In this document: positions 42,984-51,861 of the stretch, piece by piece | Position numbering within the stretch: the stretch's first letter is position 1 | Layout of the letters: every line of letters begins with the position of its first letter | DNA from: Bin76 sp963665765 | GTDB lineage: Bacteria; Actinomycetota; Acidimicrobiia; Spongiisociales; ZC4RG35 | Direction of reading: 5' to 3' | NCBI GenBank assembly: GCA_963665765.1 | Contig: OY762464.1 | Span: 310,001 to 374,000 of the forward strand | DNA: 64,000 nt | Program-made: the position numbers and the translations under genes | Notes under the pieces: model-generated | Databases searched by the model: none | What the model was told of the DNA's origin: nothing | The model's input: the letters and a program-made list of their open reading frames with translations, nothing else

Positions 42984-43589
42984 CTATTTCGAGTAGAGCT
43001 CAACGATCAACTGCTCGTTGATGGCTGTGTCAATCTGAGCCCTGTTGGGCAGATCAAAAATCTCGATCCGTCGCTCCGGGTGATCCACGGTCAACCACTC
43101 GGGAAGGTTACGAGAAAGAGTGTCGATGGCATGCTGCACGATCAGCAGATCGTGGCTCTTTTCCCGCAGGGTCACCACATCACCCTGACGCACCCGATAG
43201 GAGGGAATGTCCACCTTCCGGCCGTTGACCTCAAAATGCCCATGATTGACCAGTTGACGGGCCTGCGCCCGGGTGGCGGCCATCCCGGCCCGCCACACCA
43301 CATTGTCCAGGCGCGATTCCAAGAGCCTGAGCAAACTTTCGCCGGTGACCCCTTCTCCTCGGGCCGCCGTCTCGTAATACCCGCGAAACTGGCGTTCCAG
43401 CACGCCGTACATCGTCCGCAGCTTCTGCTTCTCCCGCAGCCGGATAAGGTAGTCGCTCTCTCTGACCCGGCGCCGTCCATGTTCACCCGGTGGATAGGGA
43501 CGGCGGTCAACCGGGCACTTGCGGGACTGGCAGATGGACTGGCGAGCCCGGCGACAAGCCTTGTGCCGGGGACCGGTATAGCGAGCCAT
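42984..43589 (-). CDS. rpsD: 30S ribosomal protein S4
   Basis: A 201-residue S4, primary 16S rRNA binder. RYTGPRHKACRRAR starts it; three cysteines (residues 12, 20, 25) suggest a partial zinc-type N-terminus. The S4 RNA-binding domain includes RLDNVVWRAGMAATRAQARQLVNHGH. ATG at 43589 shares one base with the rpsK stop (TGATG). Confidence 0.98.
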   Translation of the reverse strand: MARYTGPRHKACRRARQSICQSRKCPVDRRPYPPGEHGRRRVRESDYLIRLREKQKLRTMYGVLERQFRGYYETAARGEGVTGESLLRLLESRLDNVVWRAGMAATRAQARQLVNHGHFEVNGRKVDIPSYRVRQGDVVTLREKSHDLLIVQHAIDTLSRNLPEWLTVDHPERRIEIFDLPNRAQIDTAINEQLIVELYSK

Positions 43590-43984
43590 CAGCCTCTTCT
43601 CCGCTTCTTGGGACGGCAGCCGTTGTGCACGGTGGGAGTGGCGTCACGGGGGGAACCCGCCACCTCCAGCCCCATGTGCTGAAGGGTCCGCCACGCATCT
43701 TTGCCCGGACCGGTGCCGCTGATGATCACCTCGATTTTTCTCACTCCGTGTTCTCCGGCCTGGCGGGCAGCCTCCTCGGCCGCCAGTTGGGCGGCGTAGG
43801 GAGTTGACTTGCGGGAACCCTTGAACCCCACCGTGCCCCCCGAGGTCCACACAATGGTGTTGCCCTGCCGGTCGGTGATGTTGATGATTGTGTTGTTGAA
43901 ACTCGCCTTTATGTGCGCCTTGGCATGAGCAATGTTCTTGCGTTCACGGCGACGCACTCTCTTTTGCGGTCCTCTGGCAACCAT
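43589..43984 (-). CDS. rpsK: 30S ribosomal protein S11
   Basis: A 131-residue S11 with HIKASFNNTIINITDRQGN, GFKGSRKSTPYAAQLAAE and the C-terminal TPTVHNGCRPKKRRRG. ATG at 43984, 17 bases after rpsM. Platform protein of the small subunit; no anomaly. Confidence 0.99.
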   Translation of the reverse strand: MVARGPQKRVRRRERKNIAHAKAHIKASFNNTIINITDRQGNTIVWTSGGTVGFKGSRKSTPYAAQLAAEEAARQAGEHGVRKIEVIISGTGPGKDAWRTLQHMGLEVAGSPRDATPTVHNGCRPKKRRRG

Positions 43985-44001
43985 ATCAGTCCCCTAGCCT
44001 C

Positions 44002-44382
44002 TCAATGCTTGGCGGGTTTCTTCTTGCCGGCGATGGCGATCCGCCGGCCCTTGCGGGTCCGCCCGTTGGTGTGGGTGCGTTGACCCCGGACCGGCAAGCC
44101 TCGCCGGTGCCGGATGCCCTGATAGCAACTGATCTCAGTCTTACGGCGAATGTTCTGGCTGATCTGACGGCGCAGATCTCCCTCCACCTGATAGTTGGCG
44201 TCGATGAACCGGCGGATGGAGGCGGCCTCTTCCTCGGTGAGGTCTCGAACCTTGGTGCCGGGGTCGATTCTCATATAGTCGCAGATCTCCAGAGCCCGGG
44301 TCCGGCCCACGCCAAAGATATAGGTGAGCGAGATCTCCAACCGCTTCTCGCGAGGTATGTCGACACCGGCTATCCGAGCCAT
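44002..44382 (-). CDS. rpsM: 30S ribosomal protein S13
   Basis: A 126-residue S13 with ARIAGVDIPREKRLEISLTYIFGVG at the start and the RHRRGLPVRGQRTHTNGRTRKG tail that reaches the subunit interface. ATG at 44382, 3 bases after rpmJ. No anomaly. Confidence 0.99.
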   Translation of the reverse strand: MARIAGVDIPREKRLEISLTYIFGVGRTRALEICDYMRIDPGTKVRDLTEEEAASIRRFIDANYQVEGDLRRQISQNIRRKTEISCYQGIRHRRGLPVRGQRTHTNGRTRKGRRIAIAGKKKPAKH

Positions 44383-44385
44383 TCC

Positions 44386-44499
44386 TCAGCCCTGCCTCTG
44401 CTTGTGCCGAGGGTTCTCGCAGATCACCCACACGCGACCATGACGCCGGATTATCCGGCACTTTTCGCACATCTTGCGCGTCGATGGTTTCACTTTCAC
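44386..44499 (-). CDS. rpmJ: 50S ribosomal protein L36
   Basis: A 37-residue protein, MKVKPSTRKMCEKCR... ending NPRHKQRQG. The zinc ligands C11, C14, C27 and H32 are kept, so it is the C+ type. Start is GTG at 44499, in a 4-base GTGA overlap with infA. Read directly from the sequence because of its small size. Confidence 0.97.
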   Translation of the reverse strand: MKVKPSTRKMCEKCRIIRRHGRVWVICENPRHKQRQG

Positions 44500-44717
44500 C
44501 TGTATCTCCAGACGATTCTTCCTCTGGTGGGGTCGTACGCCGACAACTCCAGATCCACTCGGTCACCGGGAAGAATGCGGATGTATCTCATACGCATCTT
44601 TCCTGAGACGTGCGCCAGCACCACCAAACCACCGTCCACCTCAACCTTGAATGTGGCATTCGGAAGGTTTTGAAGAACGGTGCCCTGTACCCGAACGACA
44701 GAATCGTCTTCAGTCAT
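44496..44717 (-). CDS. infA: translation initiation factor IF-1
   Basis: A 73-residue OB-fold factor that blocks the ribosomal A site during initiation. VVRVQGTVLQNLPNATFKVEV and GKMRMRYIRILPGDRV are the family hallmarks. ATG at 44717, 30 bases after map. Coupled to rpmJ by GTGA. Confidence 0.98.
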   Translation of the reverse strand: MTEDDSVVRVQGTVLQNLPNATFKVEVDGGLVVLAHVSGKMRMRYIRILPGDRVDLELSAYDPTRGRIVWRYR

Positions 44718-44747
44718 CCGGTGTTACTCGCGCCAATTTGCAACATG

Positions 44748-45530
44748 CTAACGACTGCCGGCTGTTTCCAACAAATTCACCGGCGTCGCGGCAGTGGTGA
44801 CCAAGGGCCCATCGGGAGTGAGACACACGGTGTGCTCCCAGTGGGCCGAAATCGTCCCGTCGGCGGTGCGTACCGTCCAACCATCGGGATCCACCCGGGT
44901 GTCCGCTCCCCCCAAATTGAACATGGGCTCGACGCACAGGGCCATCCCCACTCGCAGCCGCACCCCCCTTCCGGCCCGCCCGAGATTGGGAACATCCGGC
45001 TTCTCATGCATCTGCCGACCGATTCCGTGCCCCACATATCCTTCCACCACGCCATACCCGCCGTCGCGGGCCACGGCTTCCACCGCCGCCCCGATATCGC
45101 CGATTCTCCCACCCGGTCGCGCCCGCCGGAGCCCCACCCACAGCGCCCTCCGGGCCGAGTCCGAGAGAGCCTCGGCCTCATTGCGGACCTCACCCACCCC
45201 GAAGGTGCAGGCGGCGTCGGCATGGAATCCTTCATAGATCGCTCCCACATCGACCGACAGCAAGTCTCCGGAACGCAGTCGCCGCAAATCGGGAATCCCG
45301 TGAACGATCACGTCATTGGGCGAGGCGCAGATGGATCCGGGAAAGCCTCGATATCCCAGAAACGAGGGGATACATCCCTCGCGGCGGATAACCCGCTCGG
45401 CGACCTGGTCCAACTCGAGGGTGGTGATTCCGGGCCGCGCCGCCGATCGGACGGCCTCATGGGCCTTGGCCACGCAACGCCCGGCCATTTCCATCTTCCT
45501 GAACTGGGCGGGCGTCTTGAGGGTGATCAC
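44748..45530 (-). CDS. map: methionine aminopeptidase, type I
   Basis: Removes N-terminal Met; 260 residues. Metal ligands lie in SVDVGAIYEGFHADAACTF (two Asp), GHGIGRQMHE (His), and a Glu pair in EPMF and EHTV. Start GTG at 45530 has no strong ribosome site. Between adk and infA, the usual actinobacterial place. Confidence 0.97.
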   Translation of the reverse strand: MITLKTPAQFRKMEMAGRCVAKAHEAVRSAARPGITTLELDQVAERVIRREGCIPSFLGYRGFPGSICASPNDVIVHGIPDLRRLRSGDLLSVDVGAIYEGFHADAACTFGVGEVRNEAEALSDSARRALWVGLRRARPGGRIGDIGAAVEAVARDGGYGVVEGYVGHGIGRQMHEKPDVPNLGRAGRGVRLRVGMALCVEPMFNLGGADTRVDPDGWTVRTADGTISAHWEHTVCLTPDGPLVTTAATPVNLLETAGSR

Positions 45531-45552
45531 AGCAAAGGCCGTGCCGATCGGA

Positions 45553-46095
45553 TCATTGGAGGGCCGCCATGATCCTCTTGGTTATCCGGTCAATGTGGCC
45601 TGATCCATCCACCGGCTCGATGATTCCGCGGGTGGCATAGAAGTCAAGAAGGGGCGCCGTCCGGCTCTCGTAGACCTCCAGACGACGGCGGATGGTGTCG
45701 GGGGTGTCATCTGCCCGACCACGCGACAGCATCCGCCCCATCAGCTCATCGGGGTGCACTTGCAGGGAAACCACTCGATCCAGGGGATTGGCTGCCAGCA
45801 GTTCGTCGAGGAGTTCCGCCTGAAAAATGGTGCGGGGAAAGCCATCCAGAATGAACCCATGGGCGGCGTCCGCCCGCCTCAACCGTTCGGCCAGCATCTT
45901 CCCGGTGATCTCGTCGGGCACGTACTCTCCCGCCTCCATCAAAGCCCGGACCTGCCTGCCCAACCCGGTGCCCTCCGAAACGTGTTGACGGAACATCTCT
46001 CCGGTGGAGATGTGAGGAACTCCCAACCCTTCCGCCACCCGCACGGCCTGGGTGCCTTTTCCTGATCCGGGAGGCCCAACGAACAGCAGTCTCAT
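45553..46095 (-). CDS. adk: adenylate kinase
   Basis: Balances AMP, ADP and ATP; 180 residues. P-loop GPPGSGKGTQAVRVAE, AMP-binding STGEMFR and GFPRT motifs are clear. The LID domain is short (GRADDTPDTIRRRLEVY), as in the 181-residue mycobacterial enzyme, and has no zinc cysteines. ATG at 46095, 19 bases after secY. Confidence 0.98.
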   Translation of the reverse strand: MRLLFVGPPGSGKGTQAVRVAEGLGVPHISTGEMFRQHVSEGTGLGRQVRALMEAGEYVPDEITGKMLAERLRRADAAHGFILDGFPRTIFQAELLDELLAANPLDRVVSLQVHPDELMGRMLSRGRADDTPDTIRRRLEVYESRTAPLLDFYATRGIIEPVDGSGHIDRITKRIMAALQ

Positions 46096-46114
46096 CGACC
46101 CGGGCCCGCGGTTG

Positions 46115-47425
46115 TCAAGTGAGAAAACCTTCGTAGTTGCGCATGGTGAGCTGACTCTCTATCTGTTTCATGGTTTCCAGCGCCACGCCTACCACAATCA
46201 GAATCGAAACTCCCGAGAAGCTGATGGGAATGTTCCACAGAAGTCCGGCCAGAGCCGGCAGCACCGCGATCACCGCCAGAAACACCGAGCCGGGGAGGGT
46301 GATGCGGTTGAGAATCCTTCCCAAATGGGTGGAAGTCTGGCCTCCCGGTCGCACTCCCGGGATGAACCCACCCTGTCGTTGCAGCATCTCGGCTTGGCGG
46401 GCCGGGTCAAATTGGATGGCGTTGTAAAAGTAGGTGAAAAAGATGATCAACCCAAACAGCAGCAGGACATACCACCAGCTGATCTGACCGCCGCCGCCCA
46501 GATTCTCGTCGACCCATCGGTAGAGAGCCTGCACGAATCCGGCGTCAGACGGGATGGCGGTGACCAGGAGGGAAGGCAGCAGCAACATGGAAGTAGCAAA
46601 AATCACCGGGATCACCCCGGCGGTGTTCACCTTGAGAGGAATGTAGGTGTTCTGGCCGCCCATGACCCGGCGGCCCCGCACCCGTTTGGCAAAAGACACC
46701 GGAATCCGTCGCTGGCCCTGATCCACATAGATGATGGTGACTATTACCACCATGAACACCAGGATTATCACCACAAAACGCAGGAAGAATCCCACCGCGG
46801 CGGTCTGTCCCCAGATCTGGCCGAACACGAAGGGAAACTGGCTGAGGATCGAGACGAAGATCAAAAGCGACATTCCGTTCCCGATTCCCCGCTGGCTGAT
46901 CTGCTCGCCCAGCCACATCACGAAGGCTGTTCCGGCCGTCATCGTCAATACGATCAGCGCCACCCGGCCGGGCGTGTAGTTGGGGACCAGATCGATCCCG
47001 TTGGTAAACCGGCCCACATGAAACAGATAGGTGAAACCGGTCGACTGGATCAACGCCAGGACGACGGTGATGTACCGGGTCCACTGGGTGATGACCTTTC
47101 TCCCCGCTTCTCCCTCGTCCTGCAGAGACTGAAGTTTGGGAATTACCACGGTCAAAAGCTGCATCATTATGGAGGCGGTGATATAGGGAATGATTCCCAG
47201 GGAGAACACGGAGAACTGCTCCAAGGCGCCGCCCGAGAAAAGGTTGAGGAGTCCGTAGATTCCTCCTGCCTGCTGCTGTTCCTGGAAGGCCGCAACCGCC
47301 TCCAGATCAATCCCGGGGACCGGTATGGTGGCGCCCAGCCGGTAAACCCCGAAAATGGCGAGGGTGAACAGGATCTTGCCCCGCAGGTCGGGGACTTTGA
47401 ACATGTTCCGGTAGATGCTCAGCAT
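46115..47425 (-). CDS. secY: protein translocase subunit SecY
   Basis: The pore of the Sec translocon, 436 residues with ten membrane segments. N-terminal FALAIFGVYRLGATIPVPGID, plug-region GGALEQFSVFSLGIIPYITASIMMQLL and the cytoplasmic loop GQRRIPVSFAKRVRGR are present. ATG at 47425, 34 bases after rplO. No anomaly. Confidence 0.98.
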   Translation of the reverse strand: MLSIYRNMFKVPDLRGKILFTLAIFGVYRLGATIPVPGIDLEAVAAFQEQQQAGGIYGLLNLFSGGALEQFSVFSLGIIPYITASIMMQLLTVVIPKLQSLQDEGEAGRKVITQWTRYITVVLALIQSTGFTYLFHVGRFTNGIDLVPNYTPGRVALIVLTMTAGTAFVMWLGEQISQRGIGNGMSLLIFVSILSQFPFVFGQIWGQTAAVGFFLRFVVIILVFMVVIVTIIYVDQGQRRIPVSFAKRVRGRRVMGGQNTYIPLKVNTAGVIPVIFATSMLLLPSLLVTAIPSDAGFVQALYRWVDENLGGGGQISWWYVLLLFGLIIFFTYFYNAIQFDPARQAEMLQRQGGFIPGVRPGGQTSTHLGRILNRITLPGSVFLAVIAVLPALAGLLWNIPISFSGVSILIVVGVALETMKQIESQLTMRNYEGFLT

Positions 47426-47459
47426 CCCGCTTCCCCCGGCTCTCGGCGGTCTCCCGACT

Positions 47460-47909
47460 TCACCCGATCACTTCCCACTTTCCACCGGCCTCTTCGATCT
47501 TCCGGCGGGCCGCAGCACTGAAAGCATGGGCGCGGACCGTCAGGGCCGACGCCACCTCTCCATCACCGAGGATCTTGATTTTCCCCCGGCGTTTGGCCAG
47601 ACCTGCGTCCCTCAGTATCTGAGGATCTATCACCGCTGCGCGGTGCAAGCCGGCCAAGGCGCTGAGATTCACCACCGCATACTCCACGCGGTGGGGACTC
47701 TTGAAGCCCTTCAACTTGGGAAGACGGCGGGACAAGGGCGTCTGGCCCCCCTCGAATCCCGGACGCAGACTATTGCGGGCATTGATGCCCTTGGTGCCCC
47801 GACCGGCCTTGCTGCCCCGGCGAGCGCCGCCGCCCCGGCCCACCCGGATGCGGGGTTTCCGTGATCCGGGGGCGGGTTTGAGGTGATGGAGCATCAAGCG
47901 ATCAGACAT
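47460..47909 (-). CDS. rplO: 50S ribosomal protein L15
   Basis: A 149-residue L15. LKPAPGSRKPRIRVGRGGGARRGSKAGRGTKG (residues about 7-38) is the conserved Gly/Arg-rich N-terminus, and FEGGQTPLSRRLPKLKGFKS follows. ATG at 47909 overlaps the rpmD stop by 8 bases. Upstream of secY as usual. Confidence 0.98.
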   Translation of the reverse strand: MSDRLMLHHLKPAPGSRKPRIRVGRGGGARRGSKAGRGTKGINARNSLRPGFEGGQTPLSRRLPKLKGFKSPHRVEYAVVNLSALAGLHRAAVIDPQILRDAGLAKRRGKIKILGDGEVASALTVRAHAFSAAARRKIEEAGGKWEVIG

Positions 47910-48096
47910 GAGATTCCTCCACTTCCACCAGATGTCGCACCCTATGGATCATACCTCGAATCTCGGGCCGGTCGGCATGCTCGACGGTGTGATCGATGCG
48001 GCACAGACCCAGACCCCGCACTGTCCGGCGGGTCTTGGGCTTTTGACCGATCACGCTACGCCGCAACGTGATCCTGAGAGTCTTGGAGGCACTCAT
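47902..48096 (-). CDS. rpmD: 50S ribosomal protein L30
   Basis: A 64-residue L30: LRITLRRSVIGQKPKTRRTVRGLGL, then IRGMIHRVRHLVEVEE. ATG at 48096 in an ATGA overlap with rpsE. Normal length and position. Confidence 0.97.
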   Translation of the reverse strand: MSASKTLRITLRRSVIGQKPKTRRTVRGLGLCRIDHTVEHADRPEIRGMIHRVRHLVEVEESHV

Positions 48097-48644
48097 CGGC
48101 TTGGCTTGGGAGCGGCCCGCAGAGCCTCGGTGGAACGGTAGGCGTCAAGCAGGGCGGGAGGAACGAATTCTTCGGGCCGCTTACCTCGCAGGCGGGCCAC
48201 TTCATCGGGACGACGCTGCCCCGTCAAGGCGTTCATAGTGGCGCGGGCCACGTTCAGATGGGAGGGGGAGCCCAAAGATTTGGCCAGAGCGTCCTTGATC
48301 CCCGCCGCCTCCAAGATCTGGCGGACCGCGCCCCCCGCGATCACTCCGGTTCCCGGCGAGGCCGGCTTGATCAGCACCCGCGAGGCATCATGCTTGCCGA
48401 TGGACTGGTGGATCACTGTGGCGCCGGTCATCGGAACGGTGATCATCGAGCGGCGGGCCATTTCCATGCCCTTTTGGATGGCGACCGGGACTTCTTTGGC
48501 CCGACCGTGGGCTATACCCACCCGACCTGCTCCGTCTCCCACCGCCACCAGAGCGGTAAAGGAAAACCGGCGTCCGCCTTTCACCACTTTGGCAACCCGG
48601 TTGATCTTGATGACCCGCTCTTCGTATTGTTGTATTTCAGCCAT
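48093..48644 (-). CDS. rpsE: 30S ribosomal protein S5
   Basis: A 183-residue S5 with VAKVVKGGRRFSFTALVAVGDG and KPASPGTGVIAGGAVRQILEAAGI. ATG at 48644 is chosen over the TTG directly before it because GAGGTG stands just upstream. Neighbours rplR and rpmD; coupled to rpmD by ATGA. Confidence 0.98.
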   Translation of the reverse strand: MAEIQQYEERVIKINRVAKVVKGGRRFSFTALVAVGDGAGRVGIAHGRAKEVPVAIQKGMEMARRSMITVPMTGATVIHQSIGKHDASRVLIKPASPGTGVIAGGAVRQILEAAGIKDALAKSLGSPSHLNVARATMNALTGQRRPDEVARLRGKRPEEFVPPALLDAYRSTEALRAAPKPSR

Positions 48645-48652
48645 CAATCACC

Positions 48653-49006
48653 TCAGAAACTCAATCCTTGAGCCCGGGCGGCGTCCGCCAGAGCCTTGAT
48701 CCTTCCCGCGAACCGGTATCCGCCCCGGTCGAACACCACGGCTTCCACCCCCACCCGGCGGCATCGGTCCGCCAGGAGACCACCCACTATTCCGGCGGTC
48801 TCCACCGTCAGGGTCCGATGGCGCAACACGGGCTCCAGTGACGAAGCGGCGACCAGAGTGTGCCCCCGATCGTCGTCGATAATCTGGGCATATATGTACC
48901 GGTTGGAGCGAAAGACCGCCAACCGGGGACGTTCGGCGCTGCCGCGGACCTTCTTGCGCACCCTCCGGTGACGGCGAACCCGGGCCTGACTACGAGTGGA
49001 CTTCAT
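48653..49006 (-). CDS. rplR: 50S ribosomal protein L18
   Basis: A 117-residue L18 that binds 5S rRNA: RRHRRVRKKVRGSAERPRLAVFRSNRYIYAQIIDD (residues about 11-45 in two parts) and FDRGGYRFAGRIKALADAAR. ATG at 49006 in an ATGA overlap with rplF. No anomaly. Confidence 0.98.
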   Translation of the reverse strand: MKSTRSQARVRRHRRVRKKVRGSAERPRLAVFRSNRYIYAQIIDDDRGHTLVAASSLEPVLRHRTLTVETAGIVGGLLADRCRRVGVEAVVFDRGGYRFAGRIKALADAARAQGLSF

Positions 49007-49542
49007 ACTCTTCCTGCCTTGCCCGCCTTGCGGCGGACCTTTTCGTCGGCGTAGCGGATGCCCTTGCCCTTATAGGGCTCGGGAGGACGGATACGCCTGA
49101 TTTCGGCGGCAACCTGACCCACCTTCTGCTTGTCGATGCCCGTGATCACAATTCGGGTTGCCTGGGGCGATTCGAAGGTTATTCCGTCGGGCGGATCCAC
49201 CTCCACCGGGTGACTGTAACCCACCTGCAACACCAGTTTCGGCCCGCGCAACAGGGCTCGGTATCCCACTCCGACCACCGTCAGTTCCTTGCTGTATCCC
49301 TTCACCACTCCAGTGACCATGTTGGCCAACAGAGTCCGGGACAGCCCGTGCAGAGAACGCGACATGCGAGATTCGTCCCTCCGGGTCACCACCGCCTGAT
49401 TCTGCTCGACATCGATCTTCATCCGGTCATGGAAAGTGCGGGTCAGTTCCCCCTTGGGGCCCTTCACCATCACGTCTGTCCCATCTATCTTCAACTCCAC
49501 TTCGGTGGGCAGCGGTATGGGATTCTTTCCCACTCTGCTCAT
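49003..49542 (-). CDS. rplF: 50S ribosomal protein L6
   Basis: A 179-residue L6 with the repeated fold: MSRVGKNPIPLP at the start and the C-terminal RIRPPEPYKGKGIRYADE motif. ATG at 49542 shares one base with the rpsH stop (TGATG); two GTG codons precede it in frame but lie inside rpsH. Normal. Confidence 0.98.
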   Translation of the reverse strand: MSRVGKNPIPLPTEVELKIDGTDVMVKGPKGELTRTFHDRMKIDVEQNQAVVTRRDESRMSRSLHGLSRTLLANMVTGVVKGYSKELTVVGVGYRALLRGPKLVLQVGYSHPVEVDPPDGITFESPQATRIVITGIDKQKVGQVAAEIRRIRPPEPYKGKGIRYADEKVRRKAGKAGRV

Positions 49543-49943
49543 CACCACACCTCACAGAGAATCTCGCCCCCCAGCCGACGGCGGCGGGCTTCCCGGTCGG
49601 TGAGCAAACCCTGCGACGTGGAAACGATGGCCACTCCCATGCCCCCCTGCACCCGGGCCAGGTCAGCGGCCGGGCTGTAGCGGCGATGGCCCGGCTTGGA
49701 GATTCTGCGCAGACCGGAAATGGCCGAAACCTTCTTCTCTGAGTACCGCAGTTCGATTTTCAACGTCCGATGGGGCTTGCTCTCGGCCGCCGAAAAGGAT
49801 GAGAATCCGTCCACGAAACCCTCGGCGGACAGAATCCGGGCGATGCGCTCCCGCAGACGGGACGACGGCATTTCGACGCTCGGGTGACGGGCGGCGATCC
49901 CGTTCCGGATCCGGGTGAGCATGTCGGCGACAGGATCGGTCAT
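49542..49943 (-). CDS. rpsH: 30S ribosomal protein S8
   Basis: A 133-residue S8: TDPVADMLTRIRNGI at the start, YSPAADLARVQGGMGVAIVSTSQGLLTDREAR toward the end. Two adjacent ATG codons (49946 and 49943) are possible; I use the second, which gives MTDPVADML. The upstream frame toward 50018 overlaps rpsN and is not used. Confidence 0.97.
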   Translation of the reverse strand: MTDPVADMLTRIRNGIAARHPSVEMPSSRLRERIARILSAEGFVDGFSSFSAAESKPHRTLKIELRYSEKKVSAISGLRRISKPGHRRYSPAADLARVQGGMGVAIVSTSQGLLTDREARRRRLGGEILCEVW

Positions 49944-49948
49944 CATAA

Positions 49949-50134
49949 CTACCACGACGCCTTTCTCACTCCGGGCAACTCTCCGCGGGAAGCCAGTTCC
50001 CGCACACATATGCGGCACATGCCGAAATCACGCAGAAAGGCGCGGGATCGACCACAGCGTCGGCAGCGGTTGTATGCCCTCACCTTGAATTTCGGGGGCC
50101 TTTTGGCTTTTGCGATTAATGCTTTGCGCGCCAC
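49949..50134 (-). CDS. rpsN: 30S ribosomal protein S14, zinc type (type Z)
   Basis: A 61-residue S14 with four zinc cysteines: CRRC near residue 24 and CRIC near residue 40. This short C+ form is usual in actinobacteria and firmicutes, and zinc-starved cells may swap it for a C- paralogue under Zur; none is in the window. ATG at 50134, 9 bases after rplE. Confidence 0.98.
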   Translation of the reverse strand: MARKALIAKAKRPPKFKVRAYNRCRRCGRSRAFLRDFGMCRICVRELASRGELPGVRKASW

Positions 50135-50143
50135 TGATGCTCC

Positions 50144-50722
50144 TTAGTACAAAGATTCTCGGACCCGGAAGGGAAACCCGAAGGCCTGGAGAAACGCTCG
50201 GGCGTGTTCATCACCGGTGGCGGTGGTGCAAATGGTGATGTCCATTCCCCTGGTTTCCGAAACCTGGTCGTAATGTATCTCGGGGAAAACCAACTGCTCG
50301 TCGAATCCGAAGGAGTAGTTGCCCCGGCCGTCAAATGAGGTGGGTTTCATCCCCCGGAAGTCCCGCACCCTGGGGATGGCGATGGACATGATCCGGTCGA
50401 AGAACTCCCACATCCTGTCCCCCCGCAGGGTCACCGAGACTCCCACCGGCATCCCTTTCCTGATCCGAAACCCCGCCACCGATTTGCGGGCCCGGTTGAG
50501 ACGGGGCTTTTGGCCGGTTATCAAGGAAAGTTCCTCCATGGCGGCGCTCACCTGCTTGCGGTCGCGCACCGCTTCGCTCAAACCCATGTTCACCACGATC
50601 TTCTCCAATCGGGGAACTTGCATCGGGTTGGGAAGGCCCAACCCATCCTGAAGAGCGGAGGCGATTTCGGTGAGGAATCGCCTCTTGAGGCGGGGCACGG
50701 CGGAAGGGGCGTCGGCGGTCAC
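50144..50722 (-). CDS. rplE: 50S ribosomal protein L5
   Basis: A 192-residue L5, 5S rRNA binder and P-site contact. VPRLEKIVVNMGLSEAVRD, GQKPRLNRARKSVAGFRIRKGMPVG and DFRGMKPTSFDGRGNYSFG are typical. GTG at 50722 gives a GTGA overlap with rplX; 26 further open codons upstream lie inside rplX. Confidence 0.98.
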   Translation of the reverse strand: MTADAPSAVPRLKRRFLTEIASALQDGLGLPNPMQVPRLEKIVVNMGLSEAVRDRKQVSAAMEELSLITGQKPRLNRARKSVAGFRIRKGMPVGVSVTLRGDRMWEFFDRIMSIAIPRVRDFRGMKPTSFDGRGNYSFGFDEQLVFPEIHYDQVSETRGMDITICTTATGDEHARAFLQAFGFPFRVRESLY

Positions 50723-51021
50723 AGATCGCCTCCACATCGGCGGCACACCCGATGCTTGCCCCGCTCGTCGAACCTCTTTCCCACTTTGGTGGGCCCGCAC
50801 TCCTCGCAGACGATCATCACGTTGGAAGCGTCGACCGGCATGTCCTTGTCGATAATCCCGCCCTGCATGGTCCCCCCTTGGGGCCGCTGGTGCCGCTTGG
50901 CCGTGTTGACGCCTTCCACGATCACCTTGTTCACCTTGGGGATCACCCGGGAGATTCTCGCCACGCGGCCCACGTCTTTGCCGGTGATCACTTTCACCCG
51001 GTCTCCAACTCGAAGTCTCAT
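50719..51021 (-). CDS. rplX: 50S ribosomal protein L24
   Basis: A 100-residue L24 with the KOW motif VGDRVKVITGKDVGRVARI and a C-terminal CEEC...CRRC pair (residues about 72-96), a possible zinc site seen in longer L24 forms. ATG at 51021 in an ATGA overlap with rplN. Confidence 0.97.
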   Translation of the reverse strand: MRLRVGDRVKVITGKDVGRVARISRVIPKVNKVIVEGVNTAKRHQRPQGGTMQGGIIDKDMPVDASNVMIVCEECGPTKVGKRFDERGKHRVCRRCGGDL

Positions 51022-51386
51022 AGAACCTCCGGCGCCAAGGAAACTATCCGCATGAACCGCTTCTCGCGAAGTTCGCGAGCCACCGGACCGAAGATGCGAG
51101 TGCCGCGGGGCTGCCGCCCGGCTTCGATGATCACACATGCGTTGTCATCGAAGCGGATATAAGTGCCGTCCACCCGGCGTTTTTCCTTGCGAGTGCGAAC
51201 CACCACGGCTCGGACTACCTCTCCCTTTTTGATGACCCCGCCGGGGACCGCCTCTTTCACGGTCACCACTATCTCATCCCCGACCCTGGCATAGCGACGA
51301 CGGGTACCGCCCAGCAGCCCGATGCACAGCACCGAGCGCGCCCCGCTGTTGTCCGCCACCCGTAACCTGCTCTCTTTTTGAATCAC
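51018..51386 (-). CDS. rplN: 50S ribosomal protein L14
   Basis: A 122-residue L14: IQKESRLRVADNSGARSVLCIGLLGG and RRVDGTYIRFDDNACVII. GTG at 51386 forms a GTGA overlap with rpsQ and gives the usual MIQ start. First gene of the spc group here. Normal. Confidence 0.98.
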   Translation of the reverse strand: MIQKESRLRVADNSGARSVLCIGLLGGTRRRYARVGDEIVVTVKEAVPGGVIKKGEVVRAVVVRTRKEKRRVDGTYIRFDDNACVIIEAGRQPRGTRIFGPVARELREKRFMRIVSLAPEVL

Positions 51387-51640
51387 TTGGCGCGCTCCAG
51401 AATCCGGGTCATGCGCCAACGCTTCTGCCGGGAAAGAGGACGAGTCTCGACAATGCGGACCGTGTCACCCACCCGGGCATCGTTGTCCTGGTCGTGGACG
51501 TGGTAAAGGCTGGTTTTGCGCACTACTTTGTGATAGCGGGGGTGCTTGTAAGAAGTGGCGACCTGCACCGAGATGGTACGGTCGCGCCGATCCGAAACCA
51601 CCACTCCCACCCTGCTCTTGCGCATACGACGTTCACTCAT
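51383..51640 (-). CDS. rpsQ: 30S ribosomal protein S17
   Basis: An 85-residue S17 with RKSRVGVVVSDRRDRTISVQV, KHPRYHKVVRKTS and the ETRPLSRQKRWRM loop. ATG at 51640 in an ATGA overlap with rpmC; the frame is open for 80 codons upstream but inside rpmC and rplP. Normal. Confidence 0.98.
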   Translation of the reverse strand: MSERRMRKSRVGVVVSDRRDRTISVQVATSYKHPRYHKVVRKTSLYHVHDQDNDARVGDTVRIVETRPLSRQKRWRMTRILERAK

Positions 51641-51861
51641 CGGGCCGACTCCTCCTGCTGGGCATACCACAGCTGTATCTCGCGCTCCCGGAGGATGGTG
51701 AGAATTCGGGCCGCCGTCCTTTTGACCGATTTGACCCGGGCGGTGTTGTCCAACTGGTTGGTGGCCAATTGGAAGCGCAGATTGAACAATTCTTCCTTGG
51801 ATTCGGCCAGCTTCTCCACAAGTTCCCGGTAGTTGAGCTCCCGAAGATCGGCCGGCTTCAT
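51637..51861 (-). CDS. rpmC: 50S ribosomal protein L29
   Basis: A 74-residue two-helix protein at the exit tunnel: LRELNYRELVEKLAESKEELFNLRFQLATNQLDN. ATG at 51861 in an ATGA overlap with rplP. Normal length and place. Confidence 0.97.
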   Translation of the reverse strand: MKPADLRELNYRELVEKLAESKEELFNLRFQLATNQLDNTARVKSVKRTAARILTILREREIQLWYAQQEESAR